Assembly: GCF_023284045.1 (NCBI RefSeq)
Contig: NZ_JAKIKQ010000002.1
Span: 310,001 to 374,000, forward strand
DNA length: 64,000 nt
Source: Shewanella kaireitica
GTDB lineage: Bacteria; Pseudomonadota; Gammaproteobacteria; Enterobacterales; Shewanellaceae
Reading direction: 5' to 3'
Below are positions 1 through 9,651 of the stretch, piece after piece; position 1 is the stretch's first letter, and each line of letters opens with the position of its first letter. The position numbers and the translations under genes were made by a program. A model generated the notes under the pieces. That model searched no databases and was not told where the DNA came from. It saw only the letters and a program-made list of their open reading frames with translations.

Positions 1-2472
1 ATGTCTGAAGCGGTTCAAGAGGTGTTTGTCCGCCTTTATGAAGATGACCTTATCTACCGTGGTAAGCGTCTCGTTAACTGGGATCCAAAGCTGCACACTG
101 CAATCTCTGACTTAGAAGTTGAAAACAAAGAGAAGCAAGGTAGCATGTGGCATTTTCGCTACCCGCTTGCCGAAGGCGCATTAACCAGCGATGGTAAAGA
201 TTACTTAGAGATTGCCACCACGCGTCCTGAGACCATGTTAGGTGATAGTGCGGTTGCAGTGCATCCAGAAGATGAGCGTTATGCTTCACTGATTGGTAAG
301 TTCATCCACCTGCCGATTGTAAACCGTCTTATCCCAATCGTTGCCGACGATTACGTCGACATGGAGTTCGGTACAGGTTGTGTGAAAATCACCCCTGCAC
401 ATGACTTTAACGATTACGAAGTCGGTAAGCGCCACGAACTGCCTATGTACAACATTTTGACTTTTGACGCGGCTATCCGCTCAACTGCTGAAGTGGTAAA
501 CACTGACGGTACAGCCAACAATGAATTAGACGCTGCGCTACCTGAGCGTTACGCTGGTCTTGATCGTTTTGAAGCACGTAAAGCGGTTGTCGCTGAACTA
601 GAAACTTTAGGTTTACTAGGCAAAATAGATCCACACGGATTGAAAGTCCCTTATGGCGATCGCTCTGGTGTGGTTATTGAGCCACTACTTACCGACCAAT
701 GGTATGTATCAGTAGCGCCTATGGCGAAAACCGCGATGGAAGCGGTTGATAACGGTGACATTAAGTTTGTGCCACAGCAATACGAGAACATGTACAACTC
801 GTGGATGCGTGACATTCAAGACTGGTGTATTTCGCGCCAACTTTGGTGGGGACACCGCATTCCAGCTTGGTATGACGAAGCAGGTAAAGTTTATGTTGGC
901 CGTGATGAAGCGGAAGTACGTACTAAGCACAAACTTGCAGATTCAGTAGTACTACGCCAAGACAACGATGTACTCGATACATGGTTTAGCTCTGCGTTGT
1001 GGACATTCTCTACCCTTGGCTGGCCAAAAGACACCGCTGAGCTTAAAGCGTTCCACCCAACTGACGTGTTGGTCACAGGCTTTGACATCATCTTCTTCTG
1101 GGTTGCCCGCATGATCATGATGACCATGCATTTCATCAAAGATGAAAACGGTAAGCCACAAGTGCCGTTTAAAACCGTTTATGTCACCGGCCTTATCCGT
1201 GATGAAGTCGGCAATAAGATGTCGAAATCTAAGGGTAACGTACTTGATCCATTGGATATGATTGACGGTATCGACCTTGAAGCATTAGTTGAAAAGCGTA
1301 CCGGCAACATGATGCAGCCTAAAATGGCGGCGAAGATTGAAAAGAGCACTCGTAAAGAGTTTAGCGACGGTATTGAAGCACACGGTACTGATGCCCTGCG
1401 CTTTACTCTAGCGTCTATGGCCTCTACTGGCCGCGATATCAACTGGGACATGAAACGCCTAGACGGTTACCGCAGCTTCTGTAACAAAATCTGGAACGCA
1501 TCTCGCTACGTGTTGATGAACACCGAAGTGCAAACAGAAGACGCGGCTGATGATGCTATCGGTGAAGCGCTTGATTGTGGCCAAATTCTTGTTGATGGTA
1601 AGCCGAGTGAAATGGAGCTGTCGATTGCTGATCGCTGGATCATCGGTCTATTTAACGAAACCGTTAAAACCTATGACGAGCACATGGCAAACTACCGTTT
1701 TGACCTTGCAGCGAATACTATCTATGAGTTCACTTGGAACCAGTTCTGTGACTGGTACTTAGAGCTGACTAAGCCTGTGATTCAAAACGGCACTGACGCT
1801 CAGCTGCGCGGTACACGCCATACTTTGGTGAACGTACTTGAGCAGATGCAGCGCCTAATGCACCCAATGATGCCTTATCTGACTGAAACTATCTGGCAAC
1901 GCGTTAAGCCGCTGGCCGGTGTTGAAGGTGACACCTTAATGCTTGCCGCTTTCCCTGAGTATCAAGCTGATAAAGTTGACACTCAAGCGATGGAAGATCT
2001 TGAGTGGGTTAAGCAGGTGATTACTGCGGTACGTAACATTCGTGCAGAGCTTAACATTGCACCATCTAAGCCGCTAAATGCACTACTTCGTGGTGTGAGT
2101 GAGCAAGATAAAGCCCGCATTGAAGCGAACCAAACCTTCTTCAAGACATTGGCTAAACTTGAGTCTATGACGATTCTAGCAGATGGTGAAGCAGCGCCAA
2201 TGTCGACCACACAACTTGTGGGCGACATGGAGCTACTTATCCCAATGGCAGGTCTTATCGATGTGGCTAAAGAAGTGGCTCGTATCGACAAGTTACTTGA
2301 AAAAGCCGCTGGTGAGTTTAAGCGTATTGAAGGTAAGCTTTCTAACCAAGGTTTTGTGGCCAAAGCGCCAGCAGCCGTGATTGAGAAAGAGCGTGCCAAG
2401 CAAGCTGAATATCAACGTGATATTGAAAAGCTTACTGAGCAAAAAGCTGAATTGGCGAAACTTGAAGCTTAA
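1..2472 (+). CDS. valS: Valine--tRNA ligase, 5'-truncated by window edge
   Basis: Class I aminoacyl-tRNA synthetase that charges tRNA-Val with valine in the cytoplasm and edits mis-activated threonine. The visible 823 residues contain the editing (CP1) domain, with the [10 protein letters not shown] stretch near residue 72, the catalytic-core [10 protein letters not shown] segment near 280, and the KMSKS signature at residues 406-410. An anticodon-binding domain follows, and the C-terminal coiled coil (about 755-823) is the tRNA-binding arm specific to ValRS. The family is about 950 residues, so roughly 130 N-terminal residues, including the HIGH motif, lie outside the window. The ATG at position 1 is therefore an internal methionine. 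A GAAA-loop terminator follows directly. Confidence 0.97.
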   Translation: MSEAVQEVFVRLYEDDLIYRGKRLVNWDPKLHTAISDLEVENKEKQGSMWHFRYPLAEGALTSDGKDYLEIATTRPETMLGDSAVAVHPEDERYASLIGKFIHLPIVNRLIPIVADDYVDMEFGTGCVKITPAHDFNDYEVGKRHELPMYNILTFDAAIRSTAEVVNTDGTANNELDAALPERYAGLDRFEARKAVVAELETLGLLGKIDPHGLKVPYGDRSGVVIEPLLTDQWYVSVAPMAKTAMEAVDNGDIKFVPQQYENMYNSWMRDIQDWCISRQLWWGHRIPAWYDEAGKVYVGRDEAEVRTKHKLADSVVLRQDNDVLDTWFSSALWTFSTLGWPKDTAELKAFHPTDVLVTGFDIIFFWVARMIMMTMHFIKDENGKPQVPFKTVYVTGLIRDEVGNKMSKSKGNVLDPLDMIDGIDLEALVEKRTGNMMQPKMAAKIEKSTRKEFSDGIEAHGTDALRFTLASMASTGRDINWDMKRLDGYRSFCNKIWNASRYVLMNTEVQTEDAADDAIGEALDCGQILVDGKPSEMELSIADRWIIGLFNETVKTYDEHMANYRFDLAANTIYEFTWNQFCDWYLELTKPVIQNGTDAQLRGTRHTLVNVLEQMQRLMHPMMPYLTETIWQRVKPLAGVEGDTLMLAAFPEYQADKVDTQAMEDLEWVKQVITAVRNIRAELNIAPSKPLNALLRGVSEQDKARIEANQTFFKTLAKLESMTILADGEAAPMSTTQLVGDMELLIPMAGLIDVAKEVARIDKLLEKAAGEFKRIEGKLSNQGFVAKAPAAVIEKERAKQAEYQRDIEKLTEQKAELAKLEA

Positions 2473-2500
2473 GCTTTAATAGCGAGTTCCAACCATTAAA

Positions 2501-2530
2501 AAGGGTAGTCGAAAGACTACCCTTTTTATT
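2501..2530 (+). terminator. Rho-independent terminator of valS
   Basis: A perfect 10-bp stem (AAGGGTAGTC/GACTACCCTT) closed by a GAAA tetraloop and followed by TTTTTATTT, 29 bp after the valS stop. The A-rich side may also let it act on the minus-strand gene ending at 2538. Confidence 0.9.
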
Positions 2531-2537
2531 TCCCTAT

Positions 2538-2771
2538 CTAACTTGGACTATTCAGATCATCCTTTTTAGCCGCAGCCTCTAACTTTACCACCCTACGGTA
2601 TAAATCAGCCGCAACCGTTACAATTAAACCATAAAGGAATATTAAAGCTAAAAAAGTTAACCCCAGATGAGAATAAGTAAATGGATTATCAACATCAGGT
2701 CGAGCTAATAAAATTATAATTAACGTACATGGCATTGAGAAAATCAATAACGGTTTGGGTAAATATTTCAT
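2538..2771 (-). CDS. Small two-helix membrane protein, paralogue of 2982-3218
   Basis: Predicted 77-residue inner-membrane protein with two hydrophobic segments (about residues 8-24 and 38-56) and a charged C-terminal tail. I do not recognise a named family. It aligns end to end with the neighbouring 78-residue protein: both begin M-x-Y-L-x-K, share a PCTxxxILL...PDVD core at the end of helix 1, and end in a lysine-rich tail. Both genes are preceded by homologous DNA, so this pair arose by tandem duplication. The position right after a secreted-protein remnant would suit an immunity or partner protein, but that is inference only. Confidence 0.7.
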   Translation of the reverse strand: MKYLPKPLLIFSMPCTLIIILLARPDVDNPFTYSHLGLTFLALIFLYGLIVTVAADLYRRVVKLEAAAKKDDLNSPS

Positions 2772-2804
2772 TTCATTTCCTTTTACTTATTTTAGTAGAA
2801 ACCT

Positions 2805-2950
2805 CATTCAACACACATATCTTAACTATCCCAACTTCCACTCCTTCCTACATCAGTACCATAAAGACCTTCCAGCCATTATCGACTCTTATCCAGCGAT
2901 TACACATGAAGCCACCATCTCGATCTCCACTACCTTCTCGATATCCACTA
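2805..2950 (-). pseudogene. Degenerate copy of the 3' end of the 3244-4218 gene
   Basis: This stretch aligns on the nucleotide level with about 3255-3400, sharing runs such as CATTCAACACACATATC and CCATAAAGACCTT. On the minus strand it can be read as a decayed version of the C-terminal segment (a CNRW motif is kept), but the frame is lost by indels and stops. It lies about 33 bp upstream of the 77-residue gene, just as the better-preserved copy lies 25 bp upstream of the 78-residue gene. This marks the duplication unit as [3' end of the secreted-protein gene + small membrane gene]. Confidence 0.75.
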
Positions 2951-2981
2951 AGAAATAAACAAGATATGTACTGCTTTAAAA

Positions 2982-3218
2982 CTATATATCTTTATTAAAA
3001 AATTTATCTTTTTTAGATTTTTCTTCTAAATTTTTTAGTCTTATATGTTGGTTTACCCCAATCGCTATTACAAGTAAATAAAGACCAACTATCGCGCTAA
3101 ACACAAGATTTTGATAGCCATAGTTCAAGGGAGTATCCACATCAGGTTTCACCAATAATATTCCTAAAAAAGTACATGGCGCTATTAGGAAAAAAATCCA
3201 TTTTGTTAAATATTCCAT
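2982..3218 (-). CDS. Small two-helix membrane protein, paralogue of 2538-2771
   Basis: Predicted 78-residue membrane protein with hydrophobic segments at about residues 7-23 and 38-55 and a cytoplasmic-looking Lys/Glu-rich tail. No family is recognised. The upstream sequence on the minus strand has an AAGGTTAATGG arrangement that gives a plausible ribosome-binding site. It starts 25 bp after the stop of the disrupted gene at 3244-4218, so it was probably its co-transcribed partner. Together with the 77-residue paralogue it forms a duplicated accessory unit. Confidence 0.72.
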   Translation of the reverse strand: MEYLTKWIFFLIAPCTFLGILLVKPDVDTPLNYGYQNLVFSAIVGLYLLVIAIGVNQHIRLKNLEEKSKKDKFFNKDI

Positions 3219-3243
3219 TAACCTTCCTTATTCCTAAATAAAT

Positions 3244-4218
3244 TCAAAAATTAACCCATTCAACACACATATCGTAACTATCCCAACTTCCAGCATCACC
3301 ACCATAAAGACCTTGCCAGCTATTTTGGACTGATTCCCAGCGGTTACACCGCAAACCGCCACTATCTCGTTCTCCACTACTCTCGTCGTCGCCACCTGTT
3401 TTACCGAGTTCAGTTTCTGCTTCATTCTCCTGGATGCATAGATTCAAATTAGTTTGAGCTCTTTCATATGTTGCTGTGCAGTGTTCTGCTGTATTGAGCA
3501 TGTTTACAGTGGCAAGAAATAGACCAGCGGAGACTACGGGACAGCTTAAAAAATTCCAACCTGGTACAAAACACTGCAAAACGGAAAAACTAGCAACGAC
3601 AAATCCTGCTTGAGCCATAATGGCACAGTCGCCCCACGTAGCATGCCCATCGTAACCGTAATCGAGTAGCGCCTTTTCATGGGTATAACTTGGTAAACTC
3701 CCAGCAGAACCTGAGAGCCCTTAAACAGTACTCTGTAGCAAAGTACTGTTTATATCCTTTGCCTTAGACAAACTTGCAATCAAAGCTTCGCTTTCAACGG
3801 ACTTAGCAAACAATATATAGTCATCATATACAGCCTTATTTTTACTATATTAATGCCAAGTAGGTTTATTTACGTCGGTTAATTGATAATAATTGATTAT
3901 TCTTCTGCCAGGATCTCGCTCACCATCCTCGATAAATCTATCACTATGTAGTAATCGACTCACATCCTTAACGCTGGCTGTGTCCAAATTAATTTTTCTA
4001 TAACTTCCGTCTGAAAATGAAAAATAGATCACATTAGCAACTTGCCTAACGATCATTTCATTTTCATAGCTATGCGACTGAAAAATCATACTGCTAGGAT
4101 CTACTTCAGAAGATAATAACGTACCGTAGTTATTAATAATTGCAGGTTCACTAACTGCATGTCCTTTTACAGAGTAAAAGCTAACAATAATAAAAATTAC
4201 AAATGCTAGTCTTTTCAT
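3244..4218 (-). pseudogene. Secreted-protein gene with two in-frame TAA stops
   Basis: Three open segments lie in one frame on the minus strand: 4218-3850 (122 aa), 3849-3721 (42 aa) and 3720-3244 (158 aa). They are separated only by TAA codons at 3850-3852 and 3721-3723. The first begins with a strong AAGGAGG ribosome-binding site and a signal-peptide-like N-terminus (MKRLAFVIFIIVSFYSVKGHA). The last contains a cysteine-rich end (WGDCAIMAQAG, LQCFVPG, CNRWESV, YDMCVEWVNF). All three parts look protein-like, so the simplest reading is a single gene of about 325 codons that has decayed. Separate small genes starting at 4218 and 3618 are the alternative. The function is unknown. Confidence 0.65.
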
Positions 4219-4633
4219 GTTTAACCTCCTTGTTAAAAAATTTAGACTACTTCATGAACCATTAATAACAATAAAAATAATAAAAACAATTCAAAAGTAT
4301 TAAAAGCTTCTTCTCAACCTGATTAATATTTGACTTGAAAATAAACCGGTTCAATGTTTCCTGCCAATATCGGTTCTATTGAAATAACTTAACGGTAGAT
4401 GATAGCCGTCCAGAAAAGTACACAGCAGTGCTTGATCAAATAGACATAATTTCTACTGCAGGTTTTTCTAATCATCTCAACAAGGATCTGCTTACGCCTT
4501 TTCTCTTGTCATCCTTCGCCAATATACTAACACTAGCCAGACTTTTGACTTACCCTTTGTTTTAATTAAATATTTTGCTATATCACTTTTTATCAAGGAC
4601 AATGTAACAAAATTGATAGGGGTGTTAATAATA
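4219..4633. other. Intergenic region between divergent accessory genes
   Basis: This AT-rich 415-bp region separates the minus-strand secreted-protein gene from the plus-strand metalloprotease. It must carry both promoters. No clear operator, repeat or RNA gene was seen. An AGGGG stretch about 11 bp before 4634 is the likely ribosome-binding site of the protease. Confidence 0.5.
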
Positions 4634-7600
4634 ATGAAAAACTGGCTACTACCAAGCTGCTTACTTATAGGCTTATCCGCCTGTGGCGGCTCTGACGATT
4701 CAAGCTCACCGGACGCTGGCGGTGGCGTAACACCACCAACCGCGCAAGCTCCCGAGGTTGAGTTAGGTGATACTAAAAGCGCATGGAATGACAAATTAAT
4801 TGCAGTTGCGGCAGAGGTTAATGTGCATGCGACTGGAGACTCAAGTTTTGAGTGGTCTCAAACAGCGGGTCCTGCAGTTTCACTGATTAACGCTTCAATA
4901 GACGGCGTAGTTGTCGACGCCTCTGCGCTTAAGGTTGATAGCCAAATAACACTTTCTTTAACTGTCACTGACAGTAGCAATCAAAGCAGCAGCGACTCGA
5001 TTGACTTACAACTCAATGACAAAATCAGTGCGGCAATGACAAGTGGCGATGCAAGCCTAGTCACCGAACTGGCTCCAAAAATGATAAAACGCGCCCTAAA
5101 CCATATTAGCCAGTACCGCGCAGATGGACAGGAATTGGTTAAGGCAATCTACCAAAATGATGTTATCGAGTATGATCAAGGTCGCCACTCACAGATGATC
5201 CAGCTTGCTGGCAGTGAACACCTTTATCCAGACAATAAAGCTTTTGCGCTTGTGACTGGCAATAAAGGCCTGACCTTTGCGGCCACAAGCGATCAGTCTG
5301 GCCAACGCAATGCCGCATTTGGCACTGATATCATCTCCAGTCTACAGCAAGGTAATAATGCCAGCTTTGAGCCAAGCTTTAAACGTTTGCTCGGTTGGAT
5401 GTTAGACCAAGCTCCAAGCCAGCTTAGCCAAACAAAACAAGTACGTTTGTTTTTAATCAATGGTAACAGTGCAAACCGAATTAAAAGCTGGCTCACAGCC
5501 AGCTATCCTGAGTGGCAAGTCGCCAGTTGTGATAATGAAACAGAGCTTAGCGGCTGTTTAAGCGAAGCTGATTTAGTCATCAGCGGATCGGCTGAGCTGT
5601 TCTCTATCGAAACGGTCACGCCACTGATTAGCCAAATTCAAGCAGCTAAGCAACCACTGCTTTATATGCATCTACACAGCTGGAACAGCGTACCACTGAC
5701 TCAAACAGTGCTTAATCCAATGGGATTTGCTATGCAAGGGCCTGGCGGCCCTGGAAACTATTTTTCCCAAGACAAAGCCAGTTGGTCATCTTCAGCTGCG
5801 ATGTTAGCGGATCACAGCCCTCTTGAAGATGAGCATTTGTGGTTGAGTCTATTTGATAGCGGCAATGTTGATTTCAATTTAGCTAACTGTGCAGACACTT
5901 GTGACGCTAATTTTTCTGGCCAATACCAAAGCGCACTAAAGGTCATCCGCAGCAACATCCGCAACCTTGATAGCCAGCATATCGATATGTTTAATCAAGA
6001 AGGCTTCAATCTTTATAAGTTAATGGTGTTAACGGGTGATAGTTATCGCCATGCTATCCAATATCCACTGGATGTCACTAGCAGCGATAACCTGCAATTC
6101 TTGCAAGCCTACTTTGCTGATCATAGCGTTTACCACTACCGTGATATTAATTTGCTGCCGCAAGATTTGGGCAATTTTAGCCGCACTGATTTCAGTCATG
6201 TCACAGCAACCGACAAAGCCGTTTCGCTGTCGAGTAAGAAGGGCTTTCGTTCTACTGGTGCATATGCGCTGCCCGGACAAACTGTGACAGTTAGCCGCAG
6301 CGACAATAGCGCGGTGCGCACTTGGGTGTTTATTAATACCCAACGTTCAGGCTCAACCCATGAGTTTGCCGCTAACGGCTATAACCGTGCTAAATATTTG
6401 CAGTCGACTCACGTAGAGCTAAGAGCGGGCGAAAGTATTAAACTCACCAGCCCATACGGCGGCCCTTTGCAGGTTAAGTTTGATCAGAGCGATCTACCAG
6501 TATCACTGAACTTCCAACATGTGGGACAGCATCCATACTGGCGTGAAGGTCTCGATGGCGACAAATTTATACAAGATCTCGCCGCCAATCAATATGATTG
6601 GGCAGAGCTGGCGACTAAGCATTTTGAGGTGCATTCTCGGCTCGATAAAATGCAGCAAACAATGAGTCATGAAGCTTTATGGGATACACCAGAAAAGATG
6701 GCAAGCGCTATCATGACGCAGGTACATAACTACCCTCACCTGCTAGCAGGATTCAAAGGGCCTTTCATTGATGAGGTTAGTGAGATAACTGATTTTGCTA
6801 ACAGTAAAGGCTGGCAAATCGATACGATTGATACCGTCAAGCACATGAATGCTGACCAGCCTACCTGTGGCTCAGGTTGTTCGGGTAACCCGTATGATGC
6901 CAGCTGGTCGTTCAGCCCTACTGGACACGGTGATATTCACGAACTCGGCCATGGACTTGAAAAAGGCCGCCTACGTTTTGATGGCCATGAAGGTCATGCC
7001 TCAACCAATCCATACTCTTACTACACTAAGTCACGTGCATACACAGAGTTAGGTAAGCTGCCACAGTGCCAAGGATTGAATATTGATGATGAGTTTGCTG
7101 TGCTTCAGGCCAGCATGAATCAAGCAGATCCATTTGCCTATATGCAAGCAGCAAATCTAACAAGCTGGTCAAACGGTATGGCCACCATGCTACAGATGAT
7201 GGTGGCAGCACAAAAACACGGTTCTTTAGAGAATGGTTGGCACCTATTGGCTCGACTGCATATTTTACTGCGGGAGTTCGAACGCGCTAAAGGCTCTGAT
7301 GAGCTATGGCAGCAGCAGAAAGCTAACTTGGGCTTTAATCAATTTAGCCTCGAAGCAGCTAAAACACTATCGAATAATGATTTTCTATTGATTGCCATGA
7401 GCTACGCAAGCCAACTTGATTACCGTGATCTTTACCAAATGTGGGGACTGGCGACGACGCAAGCAGCGAAAGATCAGACCGCATCATTTGGTTTTAATAT
7501 GATTGAAAAGCAGATATATGTTTATGCACCAGGCGACTATTGCTTGAGTCTCGAGCTTCAGTCAGTACCAGTAGACGGCCAACAAGCTTGGCCACTATAA
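4634..7600 (+). CDS. ImpA-like (M88/M60-type) lipoprotein zinc metalloprotease
   Basis: Predicted surface or secreted lipoprotein of 988 residues. The ATG at 4634 is preferred over 4613 because it directly starts a lipoprotein signal (MKNWLLPSCLLIGLSAC, lipobox LSAC followed by GG). After a low-complexity Ser/Asp/Gly linker comes an Ig/PKD-like segment (about 40-130), then a long central region and the catalytic domain with HELGH at about residues 769-773. A downstream acidic cluster and the ASTNPYSYY segment follow. The layout matches the ImpA family of Pseudomonas, which cleaves O-glycosylated host or mucin-like proteins; this assignment is from family recall. It stands alone with no obvious operon partner. 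Substrate in a marine bacterium is unknown, and glycoprotein degradation is the reasonable inference. Confidence 0.8.
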   Translation: MKNWLLPSCLLIGLSACGGSDDSSSPDAGGGVTPPTAQAPEVELGDTKSAWNDKLIAVAAEVNVHATGDSSFEWSQTAGPAVSLINASIDGVVVDASALKVDSQITLSLTVTDSSNQSSSDSIDLQLNDKISAAMTSGDASLVTELAPKMIKRALNHISQYRADGQELVKAIYQNDVIEYDQGRHSQMIQLAGSEHLYPDNKAFALVTGNKGLTFAATSDQSGQRNAAFGTDIISSLQQGNNASFEPSFKRLLGWMLDQAPSQLSQTKQVRLFLINGNSANRIKSWLTASYPEWQVASCDNETELSGCLSEADLVISGSAELFSIETVTPLISQIQAAKQPLLYMHLHSWNSVPLTQTVLNPMGFAMQGPGGPGNYFSQDKASWSSSAAMLADHSPLEDEHLWLSLFDSGNVDFNLANCADTCDANFSGQYQSALKVIRSNIRNLDSQHIDMFNQEGFNLYKLMVLTGDSYRHAIQYPLDVTSSDNLQFLQAYFADHSVYHYRDINLLPQDLGNFSRTDFSHVTATDKAVSLSSKKGFRSTGAYALPGQTVTVSRSDNSAVRTWVFINTQRSGSTHEFAANGYNRAKYLQSTHVELRAGESIKLTSPYGGPLQVKFDQSDLPVSLNFQHVGQHPYWREGLDGDKFIQDLAANQYDWAELATKHFEVHSRLDKMQQTMSHEALWDTPEKMASAIMTQVHNYPHLLAGFKGPFIDEVSEITDFANSKGWQIDTIDTVKHMNADQPTCGSGCSGNPYDASWSFSPTGHGDIHELGHGLEKGRLRFDGHEGHASTNPYSYYTKSRAYTELGKLPQCQGLNIDDEFAVLQASMNQADPFAYMQAANLTSWSNGMATMLQMMVAAQKHGSLENGWHLLARLHILLREFERAKGSDELWQQQKANLGFNQFSLEAAKTLSNNDFLLIAMSYASQLDYRDLYQMWGLATTQAAKDQTASFGFNMIEKQIYVYAPGDYCLSLELQSVPVDGQQAWPL

Positions 7601-7805
7601 ACAGCACCACTTAACGCTATAGGGCAACCTGCACACATGCAGCTGTTTGCTCTTTTAGCGGCGCCGTAATAATGTAGCCCATAACGGCAATTAATTTACA
7701 CTCTCTGATTTTTGCATTAGATTTGTATCAGCAGCTTTCGTTTTTTGTTGATTTAGCTATTTAATATTGAAAGCAAAACTGAAAACTACAAATGGAGATT
7801 TATTG

Positions 7806-7970
7806 ATGGATACGAACAAACTGTTACTGATCATCATCGCAATATTACTGCCGCCTGTGGCTGTATTTCTAAAAAGTGGCGTAGGTAAAGATCTGCTTAT
7901 CAATATCATTTTGTGTCTACTTTTCTTTATCCCAGGTTTACTACATGCACTGTGGGTCGTCACCAAGTAA
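7806..7970 (+). CDS. YqaE/Pmp3-family small membrane protein
   Basis: Proteolipid of 54 residues with two transmembrane helices. The start at 7806 (ATGGATACGAAC) has a GGAG ribosome-binding site about ten bases upstream; the longer in-frame start at 7767 lacks one. The protein has the family pattern: helix 1 IIIAILLPPVAVFL, a short GVGKD loop, then helix 2 with the INIILCLLFFIPGLLHALW signature. Pmp3/YqaE proteins are linked to membrane potential and stress, but their biochemical role is not settled. It is monocistronic and followed by a clear terminator. Confidence 0.88.
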   Translation: MDTNKLLLIIIAILLPPVAVFLKSGVGKDLLINIILCLLFFIPGLLHALWVVTK

Positions 7971-8008
7971 CCCTTACCTCATGTAGCAATAATAGATAAC
8001 TGATTTAG

Positions 8009-8032
8009 GCCCCATTAACTTGGGGCTTTTTG
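8009..8032 (+). terminator. Terminator of the yqaE-like gene
   Basis: Stem GCCCCA/TGGGGC with a six-base loop and a following TTTTT run, 39 bp after the stop codon. Confidence 0.85.
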
Positions 8033-8063
8033 ATGGCCTGTCAGCGATTTATTTAGCGCCATA

Positions 8064-8080
8064 AATTCCATTTTGGAATA
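8064..8080. promoter_or_regulatory. TTCC-N5-GGAA dyad upstream of lrgA, shared with cysJ
   Basis: The 17-mer AATTCCATTTTGGAATA contains a dyad ATTCCA-ttt-TGGAAT and fits the T-N11-A form of LysR-type operators. The identical 17-mer occurs at 48096-48112 upstream of cysJ. It lies about 88 bp before the lrgA start. Confidence 0.6.
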
Positions 8081-8167
8081 CACTCAATCAATAACATTCA
8101 TTTTTTTAATTAACCGTTCAGGAGTAAACTTTAGTCAGTTCTAAACAGCATTCAAATCAGGTTCGTT

Positions 8168-8653
8168 ATGCCCCTCAGCTTCAGCGCTATCCAATCTAAA
8201 CTCGGTAAACTCTTTTTGCTGCTAACCCAAGTTAGCTTTTTTTGCCTATTTGCTTACAGCTGCCAGCAACTTGCTAGCTGGTTGCATTCTCCGTTACCCG
8301 GCAGCGTGATAGGACTCGCCATACTGCTGTTATTACTCTGCGGTAAAGTCATTCCAGAAAAAGCGGTCAACAGCGGCGCGGCTTGGTTGATTGGCGACCT
8401 GCTACTATTTTTCATTCCACCGGTAGTCGCCGTTCTAAAATACGAAGACATATTGGAACAATATGGCGTCACGCTGATCAGTTCGATGTTAGCAGCAAGC
8501 TGCTTAGTATTGCTTGGCACTGCATTTACCGTAGATAGACTATTTAATTTTGAACGTAGACTAAAACTACAAAAACAGCGTAAGCGTGCGCAGTTACTAA
8601 GGGCTCCAGTAAAAATAGCGCCAACGCATACAGTTTCTGGAGTACCTTTATGA
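8168..8653 (+). CDS. lrgA: CidA/LrgA family holin-like membrane protein
   Basis: Integral membrane protein of 161 residues with about four hydrophobic helices. It carries the family segments LPGSVIGLAILLLLL (about 39-54) and LLLFFIPPVVAVLKY (about 78-92). LrgA/CidA proteins act with LrgB/CidB partners; they were first described as holin-like factors for murein hydrolase control and are also linked to pyruvate or small-metabolite export. The stop overlaps the start of lrgB by four bases (ATGA), which indicates translational coupling. The C-terminal tail is basic and about 30 residues longer than in short LrgA proteins. Confidence 0.9.
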   Translation: MPLSFSAIQSKLGKLFLLLTQVSFFCLFAYSCQQLASWLHSPLPGSVIGLAILLLLLCGKVIPEKAVNSGAAWLIGDLLLFFIPPVVAVLKYEDILEQYGVTLISSMLAASCLVLLGTAFTVDRLFNFERRLKLQKQRKRAQLLRAPVKIAPTHTVSGVPL

Positions 8654-9339
8654 ATCTCACTCTATTAGCGCTACTTTGCCTAGCATTAACTTTAGGCTGC
8701 TACTATGGCAGTAAAGCACTTTATCGCCGCAAGCAGCGTGTATGGTTTGCCCCCATTTTGTTGGCGCCCTTGCTGATTTTAGTCACCGTGGTGGTGTTAA
8801 AAATCCCTCTGACAAGTTACTTTCAATATACCCACTGGCTAGCGGCACTGCTCGCTCCAGCGACTATCGCCTTTGCGGTGCCGATTTATCGCGAGCGCCA
8901 ACTGATAAAGCAATACCCTATTACCTTAAGCATTGGAGTGATTGTTGGACTTTTGCTTGGTTTACTGACCTCTTGGTTATTGATGCAGTTAACCACCATG
9001 CCGACAGAGCTTTCCAATAGCTTAATGGTTCGTTCAGTTTCTACACCATTTGCGATAGAAGCAACAGGAGCATTTGGCGGTATACCTGAGCTTACTGCAA
9101 TGCTGGTTTTGCTCACAGGCATTATGGGGATGCTTATTTGCGAGCCCTTATTTAGAGTCGCTAACATTCGCAGTGCTGTTGCAAAAGGAATAGCCCTTGG
9201 CGCCTCAGCTCACGGTGCGGGCGCAGCAAAAGCCAGTGAAATAGGCAGACAAGAGGGGGTTATTGCCAGTTTAACCATGATATTCACAGGCATTGCAATG
9301 GTGCTCATGGCGCCGTTATTTGCCTCTGTTATTGGATAA
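8650..9339 (+). CDS. lrgB: LrgB/CidB family membrane protein
   Basis: Multi-spanning membrane protein of 229 residues, the usual LrgB length. Typical features are VSTPFAIEATGAFGGIPELT (about 130-150), the central GIMGMLICEPL helix and the conserved GIALGASAHGAGAAKASEIG stretch near 180-200. It is the second gene of an lrgAB operon with a four-base overlap. LrgB is thought to form the transport or regulatory unit with LrgA at the inner membrane. Confidence 0.93.
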   Translation: MNLTLLALLCLALTLGCYYGSKALYRRKQRVWFAPILLAPLLILVTVVVLKIPLTSYFQYTHWLAALLAPATIAFAVPIYRERQLIKQYPITLSIGVIVGLLLGLLTSWLLMQLTTMPTELSNSLMVRSVSTPFAIEATGAFGGIPELTAMLVLLTGIMGMLICEPLFRVANIRSAVAKGIALGASAHGAGAAKASEIGRQEGVIASLTMIFTGIAMVLMAPLFASVIG

Positions 9340-9651
9340 TACTGATCAGTGCAAAACCATCAACTTTTATCAATCTTTGCTGCATAAAACTCCAATATTT
9401 ACTGCGATTCGCTTTTTGTTACAGCAACTCCGTAGTGCCTGCCTTTTGTTCAACAGCATGAGTTCCTCTCAAACAGCCATTAACGCATTGGTGTTTGTCA
9501 TCAAATTAGGTAAAGTGTCGACTGCAATCACAAGCTTGCAGCGTTTTGGCAAAGATTCTTACGTTCAATCTACCCAAAACCAACATAAAAATGCTTCTTC
9601 AATACGAAAGCAATAATAAATATAAATAATTAAAACAATGAAAGGAAAGTT
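9340..9651. other. Intergenic region lrgB to POT transporter
   Basis: 312 bp with no convincing gene. A 107-codon open frame overlapping the end of lrgB has no family features and is treated as chance. An AAAGGAAAG ribosome-binding site precedes the transporter start at 9652. Confidence 0.5.

Noticed and set aside
9293..9616. 107-codon plus-strand frame after lrgB
   Set aside because: It overlaps lrgB out of frame, has no ribosome-binding site or family features, and reads as chance.
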